This document shows positions 6,508 to 13,121 of a stretch of 13,121 nucleotides of DNA, piece by piece. The notes under the pieces are model-generated. The model saw only the letters and a list, made by a program, of their open reading frames with translations. It was not told the DNA's origin and did not search any database. A program made the translations under genes and the position numbers. How positions within the stretch are numbered: the first letter of the stretch is position 1; every line of letters starts with the position of its first letter. Origin of the DNA: Candidatus Parvarchaeota archaeon (GTDB lineage Archaea; Nanobdellota; Nanobdellia; Parvarchaeales; Parvarchaeaceae); contig JASHWD010000011.1 in the NCBI GenBank assembly GCA_030044235.1, positions 1-13,121 on the forward strand. Direction: 5' to 3'.

Positions 6508-8538
6508 ATGGTGGTCAGCAGGCTTCAAAGATTAATGAAAAAACTCGGCTTTAAGTCAGGCAGCAACCCGCGTTATTACGATGCTTTTCATAGTTGGACA
6601 GTAAAAAATCAGTCAAAGTTTTATTCTGCAGCTTTAGAAGATATTTCATTTAATTGGATGAATAAACCAACCAAGATACTGGAATATGAAACTTCAGATC
6701 CAATATGGAAAGCAAGGTGGTTTATCGGCGGGAAAGCAAATGTATACAATATGTGCGTAGAGGAACAAATAAATAGAGGAAGGGGAAATTCTTTAGCATT
6801 GATCTGGAGACGAGAGGATGGGGAAGAGCTGCAACTTACATTTAGCGAAGTAAAAGAAAAGGTAGAGCTTATAGCAGGTCTCCTAAAAAAAGAAGGAATA
6901 AAGCAAGGGGACAGAATTGTCGTTATATTACCGTCTTCTCAATTTGCTTATCTACTTTTCTATGCTTCCCAAAAAATCGGAGCAGTTTTCGTTCCTATAC
7001 CCACCGAGATAATGGATTTGGCTTTAATCAAAAGATTAACAATGACAAAACCAAAGCTGATATTTGCAGCTAAAAGCTTCCTTTACAATCACAAGGAGAT
7101 AGAATACCTTCAAAATTTTTCTCGGGTTTTAGATAAATTCAAATCTCTTGAGAATTTAGACCCGAAGTTAATAGTAGTAGACTACATCAGAAAAACCACC
7201 AACACAACAAACGTTTTACCCCAAAACTCTGTCGATTACGATTACTGGATAAGCCAAAAAGCAAGCTCCGTTGCCGTAACAGAAAAACTATCTAGTAAGG
7301 ACGTGACTATGGTGCTATTCACTTCTGGAACAACTGGGACGCCTAAAGGCACAATGCATACTTATTGCGCACTTATAGAAGATCTTATAGAGAGCGCTTA
7401 TGCATCTAATTTAAACGCCGGGGACCGGTTTCTTTGGTATACTAGTCCTGGATGGATGATGTTTCCTTGGTTAGTTATGGGTACCAATAGTCTTGGTGCT
7501 ACCGCAGTATTATACGATGGATCTCCAATAGTAAACGGAAGCGGAACTATGCTTAAATTAGTAGAAACTTTGAGGCTTACTCACTTGGGCCTCGCGCCAC
7601 CACTAATTTTAGATATAATAGACGCTCTAAAAATCACTAAAGACTTCAAAAAACGTCTGGCTTCGCTTAGAGAGATAAGATATACCTCTGCGCCGCTAGC
7701 TAAAAACTTGGCAAATAAACTTGCACGATTTGGTTATCCGCCGGCAGGAGTTTGCGGCGGAACAGATGGATGTTTTGCCTATGCAAGCGGAAATCCGATA
7801 ACTGAAAGAAAGGACACAACTATGATGCCAGGTTTGGGAATAGATGTTCACGTGTCCGTAAATGAAAACGGAACTTGGCGTGAAGCTAAATTTGAAGAGC
7901 TGGGAGACCTAACAATAAAAAGTCCGTTTCCTTCGATGAACGTAGGGTTGTTAAACGATGATGAGGAGAAAACTATGTTTAGAAACGCTTATTTCAATTA
8001 TAACAATGGAGTTAAAAATATTCTTGGGGGCGAGACCAATTTTTGGATACACGGCGACCTTGCGTCATTTGATAAGAAAATGCGCCTGACTGTACATGGG
8101 AGAGCAGATGATCTTCTAGTAATCCACGGAAACAAACTAAGTCCTAGTGATGTTCAAGACGCAGTACTAAAAGAAAACGAAGAGGTATCTGAAGTAGTAC
8201 CCATATCTTTGTCCATAAAAGAAGGAGATGGTGGAGAACTAATCATATTTGCGGTATTAAAACCAGAATTTGCAACCGGTTCAGAGGATAATCTGCAAAG
8301 AATAGCAGAAAGAATAAAAGACAGCATTAAAAATAGAGTAAATAGATTGGCTAAACCCTACGAAGTTTTCTTTGTTAGTGATATACCTTATACTATAAAC
8401 AATAAGCCTGCCTTTAGACTGATAAGAGACGCATTTATGGGAAAAGCAATTGGTGATACATCGACCATAAAAAATAAAGGAAGTGTAGATAGTTTCATAT
8501 CTATAGGCAAGAGTTTTATGCAGAAGAAGAAAAACTAA
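6508..8538 (+). CDS. Acyl-CoA synthetase, acetoacetyl-CoA synthetase-like
   Basis: This AMP-forming ligase of the ANL superfamily makes an acyl-CoA from a carboxylate, ATP and CoA. At 676 aa it has the size of acetyl- and acetoacetyl-CoA synthetases. WFIGG at 71-75 belongs to the N-terminal ACS-type segment. The P-loop TSGTTGTPKG is at 272-281. GWMMFPWLV and YDGSP match acetoacetyl-CoA synthetases better than acetyl-CoA synthetases. GGTDG at 417-421 replaces the TTWWQTE stretch typical of acetyl-CoA synthetase. HGD at 515-517 and GRADD at 531-535 mark the hinge. The C-terminal catalytic lysine is K633, in NNK where most homologues have SGK or TGK. A short-chain oxo- or branched acid is plausible, acetoacetate being one option; the substrate is not proven. 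It is the first gene of the plus-strand acyl-CoA operon. Confidence 0.85.
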   Translation: MVVSRLQRLMKKLGFKSGSNPRYYDAFHSWTVKNQSKFYSAALEDISFNWMNKPTKILEYETSDPIWKARWFIGGKANVYNMCVEEQINRGRGNSLALIWRREDGEELQLTFSEVKEKVELIAGLLKKEGIKQGDRIVVILPSSQFAYLLFYASQKIGAVFVPIPTEIMDLALIKRLTMTKPKLIFAAKSFLYNHKEIEYLQNFSRVLDKFKSLENLDPKLIVVDYIRKTTNTTNVLPQNSVDYDYWISQKASSVAVTEKLSSKDVTMVLFTSGTTGTPKGTMHTYCALIEDLIESAYASNLNAGDRFLWYTSPGWMMFPWLVMGTNSLGATAVLYDGSPIVNGSGTMLKLVETLRLTHLGLAPPLILDIIDALKITKDFKKRLASLREIRYTSAPLAKNLANKLARFGYPPAGVCGGTDGCFAYASGNPITERKDTTMMPGLGIDVHVSVNENGTWREAKFEELGDLTIKSPFPSMNVGLLNDDEEKTMFRNAYFNYNNGVKNILGGETNFWIHGDLASFDKKMRLTVHGRADDLLVIHGNKLSPSDVQDAVLKENEEVSEVVPISLSIKEGDGGELIIFAVLKPEFATGSEDNLQRIAERIKDSIKNRVNRLAKPYEVFFVSDIPYTINNKPAFRLIRDAFMGKAIGDTSTIKNKGSVDSFISIGKSFMQKKKN

Positions 8539-8576
8539 ATTTATTAACCCGCTCGATGTTTATATCTTGTTAGAGT

Positions 8577-9938
8577 ATGAAAAGCTCACGAAAGGTCTAT
8601 ATAATTTCTGGGGGTGTGACTAAATTTGCGAAAGCCCATCCAGACATGGATTTCAGACTGATGGTCAAAAAAGCTTATGACTATGCGATGGCCGATGTTC
8701 CAGCAATAAAGACACGTGATATAGACAGCAGCAGGATATCTTACTTCTCAGACCATTTTACTCGACAGTTAAAAGCCGCCTCTATGGTCCAAGATTACCT
8801 TGGCTTAAACCCAAAAGATTCAAGAAGAATTGAATGGGGGGGCGCAACGGGAGGTCAATGTATACAAGCCGGCTGGGAGACTGTAGCAAGTGGCCGCAGC
8901 GATGTTTGTCTCGTCGCAGGATTTGAGACCATGTCGAGAGTCGAGACTTGGAAGGGAAATGAGTTCATAGCACTAGCTTCTGACACCAATTTTGATTACC
9001 CGGTCGGAGGTTTTTACACAGGTTATTACGCGTTGATGGTGCAAAGGCATATATACAAATTTCTAAGAAAGACACGCTTCGCTGGAATTAAAGACGAAAA
9101 GATGGCCCAAGAAATGGCAACAAGAGAAGCAATGAGAATAATGGCTATGGTTTCGGTAAAAAATCACATGAATGCAACTGCGAACCCGTATTCACAATAT
9201 CCAAATAAACTAACCGTCGACGACGTTCTGAAAAGTGAAATGATTTCTTATCCTATAAATAGACAATCTATTTGCACAATGAGCGATGGGGCGGCAGTAT
9301 TACTTCTTGCTTCTGAAGATGTAGCTTTCAAATACACAGATAAGCCAGTTCTTATAAAAGGAGTGGGTTGTGGAACTGACACTATGAGACTTGCGGATAG
9401 ACCACACGGGGAAGTTCCACGATTTCCTTGGGAGAAAAAGAGTGATTATGAGAATCTAGATTACCCAGGGGTTCACTCATTTAGAGCCGGAAGAGCCGCG
9501 GCTTTAGAAGCGTATAAGCACGCAGGAATAAAAGACCCCAAAAAAGAGTTGAGTTTTGTGGAACTTCACGATGCTTATGCTAGTTCTGAAATACAAACTT
9601 ATGAAGATATCGGATTGTGCAAATACGGCGAAGGTTATGATTTCGTAGAAAGTGGGCAGCCTTTCCTTAAAGAAATTGACTATAAATTAGATCTTAAAAA
9701 TAAAGGGATAATCCCGGTAAATCCTTCGGGTGGTCTTATAGCATGCGGACATCCGGTAGGCGCTACTGGAATAATGCAAGGTGTGTTCGCATTTTGGGAG
9801 CTACAGAATAGCATAAAAAAACACTTCGGGAATAGTACTCTCCAGATAAAAGACGCAAAACGGGGACTTATACATAGCCATGCTGGCACAGGCAGCTCCG
9901 TAACAGTCAGCATACTAGAGGCGGTAAAACATGATTAA
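8577..9938 (+). CDS. Thiolase-fold protein lacking the nucleophilic Cys (DUF35-partnered, possible aldolase)
   Basis: The protein aligns along its length with archaeal and SCP2-type thiolases, but it is 453 aa against roughly 390, with added segments near 160-190 and 280-300. Archaeal thiolases usually carry an E-A-A-C-A-S-G-G motif. This protein reads E-W-G-G-A-T-G-G at 86-93, so the nucleophile position is G89. C95 is six residues downstream and does not align. HDAY at 331-334 stands where SCP2-type thiolases have HDCF. GHP with H392 and NPSGG are kept, and C390 precedes GHP. The C-terminal HSHAGTG (433-439) fits the archaeal HNVGG variant. Loss of the Cys argues against normal thiolysis. 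Ltp2, a Cys-less thiolase homologue paired with a DUF35 protein, is a retro-aldolase and gives a precedent. It starts 38 nt after the ligase gene and overlaps the DUF35 gene by 8 nt. Confidence 0.8.
   Translation: MKSSRKVYIISGGVTKFAKAHPDMDFRLMVKKAYDYAMADVPAIKTRDIDSSRISYFSDHFTRQLKAASMVQDYLGLNPKDSRRIEWGGATGGQCIQAGWETVASGRSDVCLVAGFETMSRVETWKGNEFIALASDTNFDYPVGGFYTGYYALMVQRHIYKFLRKTRFAGIKDEKMAQEMATREAMRIMAMVSVKNHMNATANPYSQYPNKLTVDDVLKSEMISYPINRQSICTMSDGAAVLLLASEDVAFKYTDKPVLIKGVGCGTDTMRLADRPHGEVPRFPWEKKSDYENLDYPGVHSFRAGRAAALEAYKHAGIKDPKKELSFVELHDAYASSEIQTYEDIGLCKYGEGYDFVESGQPFLKEIDYKLDLKNKGIIPVNPSGGLIACGHPVGATGIMQGVFAFWELQNSIKKHFGNSTLQIKDAKRGLIHSHAGTGSSVTVSILEAVKHD
9920..9925 (+). promoter_or_regulatory. 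Possible ribosome binding site of the DUF35 gene
   Basis: GGCGGT ends 5 nt before the ATG at 9931, and GAGG begins at 9918. It lies inside the thiolase-fold gene and supports coupled translation of the two overlapping genes, as expected for subunits of one complex. Confidence 0.4.
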
Positions 9939-10443
9939 AAAGTTTGGTAAGTTCAAGGATGTAATGAAAGAAATCAAAAAGAACGGTGCCGCCCTATACG
10001 AAGACCCTTCCGGGACCGAAGATTTAGTTATATCTTCTCCTTACCAAATAAATTATATACATAGCTATGCAGAAGATTCAAAGTTTTTTATCGAGCTTAC
10101 AAAAGGTAAGCTTTTCGGAAGCAAATGCAGAAAATGCGGTTACAAATATGGTACGCCCAGAAGTCACTGTATGGAGTGTGGTAGCGAAACCGACTGGATG
10201 GAATTGCCATTGAAGGGAAAAGTACATTCTTGGACTACATGTTATTTTGGCAGCGAAGAATTTCTAAAAGAGACGCCTTTTAACCTGGTTTTAGTAGAAT
10301 TTGATGGGGTAAACACACCTTTTTTATCTAGGCTTGTCGGCGCTAAAACTGAAGACATTTACATAGGTATGGACGTCAAAGCGGAGTTCAAAAAGACGCC
10401 TAGGTATTTAGTTTCCGATGTTTATTTTGTTCCGGTAAAGTGA
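9931..10443 (+). CDS. DUF35 zinc-ribbon/OB-fold protein, partner of the thiolase-fold protein
   Basis: This 170-aa protein has a rubredoxin-like zinc ribbon with C66-x2-C69 and C80-x2-C83, followed by an OB-fold domain (about 90-168). That architecture defines DUF35. Such proteins form complexes with thiolase-fold enzymes: the bridging subunit of the archaeal thiolase/HMG-CoA synthase complex, the beta subunits of haloarchaeal two-part ketothiolases, and ChsH2 with the aldolase Ltp2. The ATG overlaps the end of the preceding gene (ATGATTAA shares 8 nt), so the two products are almost certainly made together. About 55 residues before the ribbon are longer than the short helix usual in this family. 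That part is acidic and lysine-rich, and I do not recognise a domain in it. No HMG-CoA synthase gene is adjacent, so a mevalonate role is less likely. Confidence 0.9.
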   Translation: MIKKFGKFKDVMKEIKKNGAALYEDPSGTEDLVISSPYQINYIHSYAEDSKFFIELTKGKLFGSKCRKCGYKYGTPRSHCMECGSETDWMELPLKGKVHSWTTCYFGSEEFLKETPFNLVLVEFDGVNTPFLSRLVGAKTEDIYIGMDVKAEFKKTPRYLVSDVYFVPVK

Positions 10444-10451
10444 TTTATCTG

Positions 10452-10486
10452 CAGGTTTTTAATCTACATCAACAGGCTTTTTAATC
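10452..10486 (+). promoter_or_regulatory. Two near-identical T-rich boxes before the acyl-CoA dehydrogenase gene
   Basis: CAGGTTTTTAATC (10452-10464) and CAGGCTTTTTAATC (10473-10486) differ by one inserted base, 21 nt apart, in the 47-nt gap after the DUF35 gene. Each TTTTTAAT could be a weak box A for an internal promoter. The first is about 31 nt before ATG 10491 and the second about 24 nt before ATG 10506. They could instead be a T-rich terminator or a duplicated operator. Confidence 0.3.
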
Positions 10487-10490
10487 GTTA

Positions 10491-11723
10491 ATGCTTTACT
10501 TATGGATGGAACAGAGGTTCCAGCGACACGTTAAAGAGCTAAAAGAGCTCGGCAGGATTACTGAAGAACATGTTAGGCTGGCAGAAAATGCTGATAAAGC
10601 CGCCGAAGAGCTTTACTATCAAGAAATAGATTCTTATCTTAGACGAGAAGTAAATGTAAGCAACCATATAAAAGTTTTCAAAAAACACGGCTTGATGGGT
10701 ATACAAGTCCCTAAAAAATACGGAGGTGCCGGAGGCGATGCCTATTCCCTAGCTCTGGCATTCGAGAGAATCGGCCAAGTAGGCATGGGTCCGCTTACAT
10801 TCTTAGATGTTCAGAATTGTCTAACGGAATCCACACTTATGCGCTGGGCAAATGAAAAACAAAAGGAAAAGTATCTAGTTCCTCTCGCAAAAGGGGAAAA
10901 AACCATGTCATTTTGTCTTACAGAACCGGAGTTCGGTAGTGACCCTAGCTCTTTAAAAATGGAATTCGCCGAAGAAAAAGGCGGAGTTAGGATAAACGGT
11001 GAGAAATATCTTATAACTAACGGCTCTGTTGCCGATTCTTTTATCGTGTTCGCTAGAAACAAAGAAAAAGGAATCTCCGCGATAATAGTTGATAGAGATG
11101 AACACGTAAAGTTAGAAACCGAAATAAACCAAAAGATGGGCCTTTTCACGTCAGATACTACATTATTAAAGTTTGAAAACGTTTTTGCTCCAAAAGAAAA
11201 CCTACTCGGAGAATTTGGAAAAGGCTTATCGGTTGCTTATACCGGTCTACTTAGCGGGCGCTTAGGAATAGCGTCTGGTTGTGTCGGAGCTATTGAAGAC
11301 TGTCTAAATTCCGCAGTTTCAAGAGCAACGGAAAGAGTTCAATTCGGAAAACTTATAGGAAAACACCAGTTGGTTCAGCACAGAATATCAGTAATAGAAC
11401 AGAACCTCGAAAGCGCTAGGCTGTTGGTGGATAAGGCAGCTTACTGGAAACAAAAGCACGACAGAAATCCAGACGATCAAGAACTTCGAAGAGAGGCCGA
11501 TCATAATATTACACTAGCTAAAGTCATTGCTACAAACGCTGCTTCCGAAGCTGCCGATAATGCGGTTCAATTATTTGGGGGATTTGGATACTCAATTCTC
11601 GCTCCGCCGGGTAGACATTACATAGACGTTCGCGCTTCCAGAATATATGAAGGTTCTAATGATGTACTAGAGTTAAAGCTTGCTTCTGACCTATTAGGTA
11701 AAGATTTTGAAGCGTATAGATAA
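10491..11723 (+). CDS. Acyl-CoA dehydrogenase
   Basis: This FAD-dependent dehydrogenase oxidises an acyl-CoA to the trans-2-enoyl-CoA, passing electrons to an ETF-type acceptor. LTEPEFGSD (143-151) is the first family signature. YLITNGSVAD covers the substrate and FAD region. The C-terminal RIYEGSNDVLE holds catalytic base E387 at the site used by short- and medium-chain enzymes. The usual YEGT is YEGS here. Length (410 aa) is slightly above the usual 380, mainly from an N-terminal helical stretch of about 35 residues. The start is uncertain: M1 (10491) and M6 (10506) are both possible, each with a T-rich box upstream. It precedes the mutase gene by 14 nt, which suggests that its substrate feeds from or into the mutase, for example butyryl-CoA or isobutyryl-CoA (inference). 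Confidence 0.93.
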   Translation: MLYLWMEQRFQRHVKELKELGRITEEHVRLAENADKAAEELYYQEIDSYLRREVNVSNHIKVFKKHGLMGIQVPKKYGGAGGDAYSLALAFERIGQVGMGPLTFLDVQNCLTESTLMRWANEKQKEKYLVPLAKGEKTMSFCLTEPEFGSDPSSLKMEFAEEKGGVRINGEKYLITNGSVADSFIVFARNKEKGISAIIVDRDEHVKLETEINQKMGLFTSDTTLLKFENVFAPKENLLGEFGKGLSVAYTGLLSGRLGIASGCVGAIEDCLNSAVSRATERVQFGKLIGKHQLVQHRISVIEQNLESARLLVDKAAYWKQKHDRNPDDQELRREADHNITLAKVIATNAASEAADNAVQLFGGFGYSILAPPGRHYIDVRASRIYEGSNDVLELKLASDLLGKDFEAYR

Positions 11724-11737
11724 AAAAATCTGATAAA

Positions 11738-13121
11738 ATGGAAAAACCAAGCTTTTGGCAGAAAAAGATCGATGAACTTTCAAAAGATTTTGCGCATAAG
11801 AACAATAAGTATGACCGTTGGGAAAAAACCGTGCTTCGGGATTGGATTCCTGGAAACGAGCTAAAAACTAAAAGCGAAAAATTAACTTACTCTGCAGAAG
11901 ACGCGCAAGGCTCTGATGACGAGATGCCCGGGGTATATCCTTTTACACGTGGGATCTATCCAGACATGTATAATGGTAAGATTTGGTCGATGAGAATGTT
12001 TTCTGGTTTTGGCACACCTGAAGACACCAATGCTAGACTAAAATATCTTCTTCAACACGGAGAAACCGGACTGAGCATTGCTTTTGATGAACCAACTCTT
12101 TATGGAATCGATTGTGATGATAAAAGGGCCGAAGGTGAAGTTGGTAGATGCGGAGTTAATGTAACTACACTCAAGGATATGGAAGTAATTTTTGATGGAA
12201 TTCCATTGGATAAAGTTAGTACTTCGATGACAATAAACGCACCTTCTATAATTATATTCGCTATGTTCGTAGCCGTAGCAAAAAAGAAAGGGATACCTAT
12301 AAATTTACTAACAGGAACTCTTCAGGCAGATATGCTAAAAGAATACATCGCACAGAAGGAGTGGATATATCCGCCAGAAAAGCATCTTCGGATGATTAGA
12401 GATATAATGTTGTTCTGCACAGAAAAAATTCCAAAATGGAATTACATAAGTGTTTCCGGTTATCATATAAGAGAGGCAGGCGCTACAGCCATCCAAGAAC
12501 TTGCATTCACTTTAGCGGACGGCTTTTATTATGTTGACATGGGGATAAAATCAGGTCTTAAAATTGAAGACTTTGCACCGAGGATATCTTTCTTTTTTGA
12601 CTCTTCTATAAACTTTTTTGAAGAAATAGCAAAATTCAGAGCTGCAAGAAGGATTTGGTCCACAGTTATGAAGGAAAAATATGGAACAAACGACCCGCGT
12701 TCATTAAAACTCAGGTTCCATACTCAGACTTCTGGGTATACTCTAACCTGGCAACAACCGCTAAATAATATAATTAGAACGACAACAGAAGCGCTTTCAG
12801 CTGTACTTGGCGGCACTCAAAGCCTGCATACAAATTCTTATGATGAAGCACTTGCATTGCCTACTGAGGAAGCTGCGAAAGTGGCTCTTAGGACCCAGCA
12901 AATAATAGCCGAAGAAACCGGGACAACCGAAGTAGTTGATCCGCTCGGTGGCTCGTATTATATTGAAAACCTTACGAAAAGGATGGAGTTAGAAGCTTAT
13001 AAATATTTTGAGAAGATAGATCAAATCGGCGGCATCCTCCAAGCAATAAAAGAAGGTTATCCTCAGAAAGAAATTGCAAATTCATCATATGAAAGACAGA
13101 GAAGACTGGAAGCCCACGAAG
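11738..13121 (+). CDS. B12-dependent acyl-CoA mutase large subunit, isobutyryl-CoA mutase-like (3' end cut)
   Basis: I translated this frame from ATG 11738: 461 complete codons stay open to the window edge. It is the TIM-barrel large subunit of the methylmalonyl-CoA mutase family, which rearranges acyl-CoA carbon skeletons with adenosylcobalamin. PFTRGIYPDMY (68-78), SGYHIREAGAT with H243 (240-250), QSLHTNSYDEALALPT (361-376) and DPLGGSYYIE (401-410) are clear family motifs. Numbering runs one behind the Propionibacterium enzyme. Its Y89 is F88 here and its R207 is Q206. In the literature, Phe and Gln at these two sites mark isobutyryl-CoA mutase, and 2-hydroxyisobutyryl-CoA mutase has Ile and Gln. 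The substrate is therefore unlikely to be methylmalonyl-CoA. Also odd are M87, E118 and A197 in otherwise conserved stretches. The B12-binding small subunit should lie beyond the edge. Confidence 0.88.
   Translation, partial: MEKPSFWQKKIDELSKDFAHKNNKYDRWEKTVLRDWIPGNELKTKSEKLTYSAEDAQGSDDEMPGVYPFTRGIYPDMYNGKIWSMRMFSGFGTPEDTNARLKYLLQHGETGLSIAFDEPTLYGIDCDDKRAEGEVGRCGVNVTTLKDMEVIFDGIPLDKVSTSMTINAPSIIIFAMFVAVAKKKGIPINLLTGTLQADMLKEYIAQKEWIYPPEKHLRMIRDIMLFCTEKIPKWNYISVSGYHIREAGATAIQELAFTLADGFYYVDMGIKSGLKIEDFAPRISFFFDSSINFFEEIAKFRAARRIWSTVMKEKYGTNDPRSLKLRFHTQTSGYTLTWQQPLNNIIRTTTEALSAVLGGTQSLHTNSYDEALALPTEEAAKVALRTQQIIAEETGTTEVVDPLGGSYYIENLTKRMELEAYKYFEKIDQIGGILQAIKEGYPQKEIANSSYERQRRLEAHE

Noticed and set aside
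8559..8565. TTTATAT as promoter for the thiolase-fold gene
   Set aside because: Its centre is only about 15 nt from the ATG, too close for a TATA box feeding that start; the gene is more likely read from the upstream promoter.
8836..8842. Frameshift in the run of seven G explaining the missing Cys
   Set aside because: The same frame is homologous to thiolases on both sides of the run with no gap, so only a base substitution, not an indel, could hide a Cys codon.
8859..8861. C95 as the thiolase nucleophile of the 8577 gene
   Set aside because: It is six residues downstream of the aligned Cys position, judged by the fixed distance to VASG; the aligned residue is G89.
9931..10443. Role in the mevalonate pathway with HMG-CoA synthase
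   Set aside because: No HMG-CoA synthase gene is adjacent, and the thiolase-fold partner lacks the nucleophilic Cys.
11738..13121. Plain methylmalonyl-CoA mutase call
   Set aside because: The Tyr and Arg that define methylmalonyl-CoA specificity are Phe and Gln here.
1..13121. tRNA, rRNA, CRISPR array, insertion sequence or riboswitch
   Set aside because: Intergenic gaps are all below 100 nt, and I saw no repeat array, transposase or structured RNA signature.

Overview
The window looks like a stretch of an A+T-rich archaeal chromosome. Evidence for an archaeon: AT-rich TATA-like boxes lie about 22-35 nt from several start codons, leaving room only for leaderless or very short leaders. Ile ATA and Arg AGA/AGG codons are common. 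A thiolase homologue overlaps a DUF35 zinc-ribbon/OB-fold gene, a typical archaeal pairing. A bacterial-style 2-oxoacid dehydrogenase complex sits beside a lipoate ligase, as known from Thermoplasmata and some other aerobic archaea. Thermoplasmata or an associated acidophilic lineage is my best guess, but the sequence does not fix the taxon.

Layout: (1) 1-785, minus strand: a canonical acetyl-CoA acetyltransferase, cut off by the left edge. (2) 834-1763, plus: a lipoate-protein ligase-like gene, divergent from the thiolase and convergent with the next operon. (3) 6426-1767, minus: a compact four-gene operon E1alpha-E1beta-E2-E3 for a 2-oxoacid dehydrogenase complex, more like the branched-chain type than the pyruvate type. 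(4) 6508-13121, plus: an acyl-CoA operon made of an acetoacetyl-CoA-synthetase-like ligase, a thiolase-fold protein, its DUF35 partner, an acyl-CoA dehydrogenase, and the large subunit of a B12-dependent acyl-CoA mutase cut off by the right edge. There is no gene-free stretch over 100 bases, and I see no RNA gene, mobile element or CRISPR array.

How the genes may work together (inference): the E1-E2-E3 complex, lipoylated by the neighbouring ligase, would turn branched 2-oxoacids into acyl-CoAs such as isobutyryl-CoA. The mutase has the Phe/Gln pair known from isobutyryl-CoA mutase, not the Tyr/Arg pair of methylmalonyl-CoA mutase. It could therefore convert isobutyryl-CoA to n-butyryl-CoA, which the acyl-CoA dehydrogenase could oxidise, with the canonical thiolase at the left edge finishing beta-oxidation. 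The hydratase and hydroxyacyl-CoA dehydrogenase steps are not in the window.

The two most notable points are that mutase signature and the thiolase-fold protein at 8577-9938. The latter has Gly where thiolases carry the nucleophilic Cys, yet it overlaps a DUF35 gene. That combination recalls the Ltp2-ChsH2 aldolase of steroid side-chain degradation more than a true thiolase.
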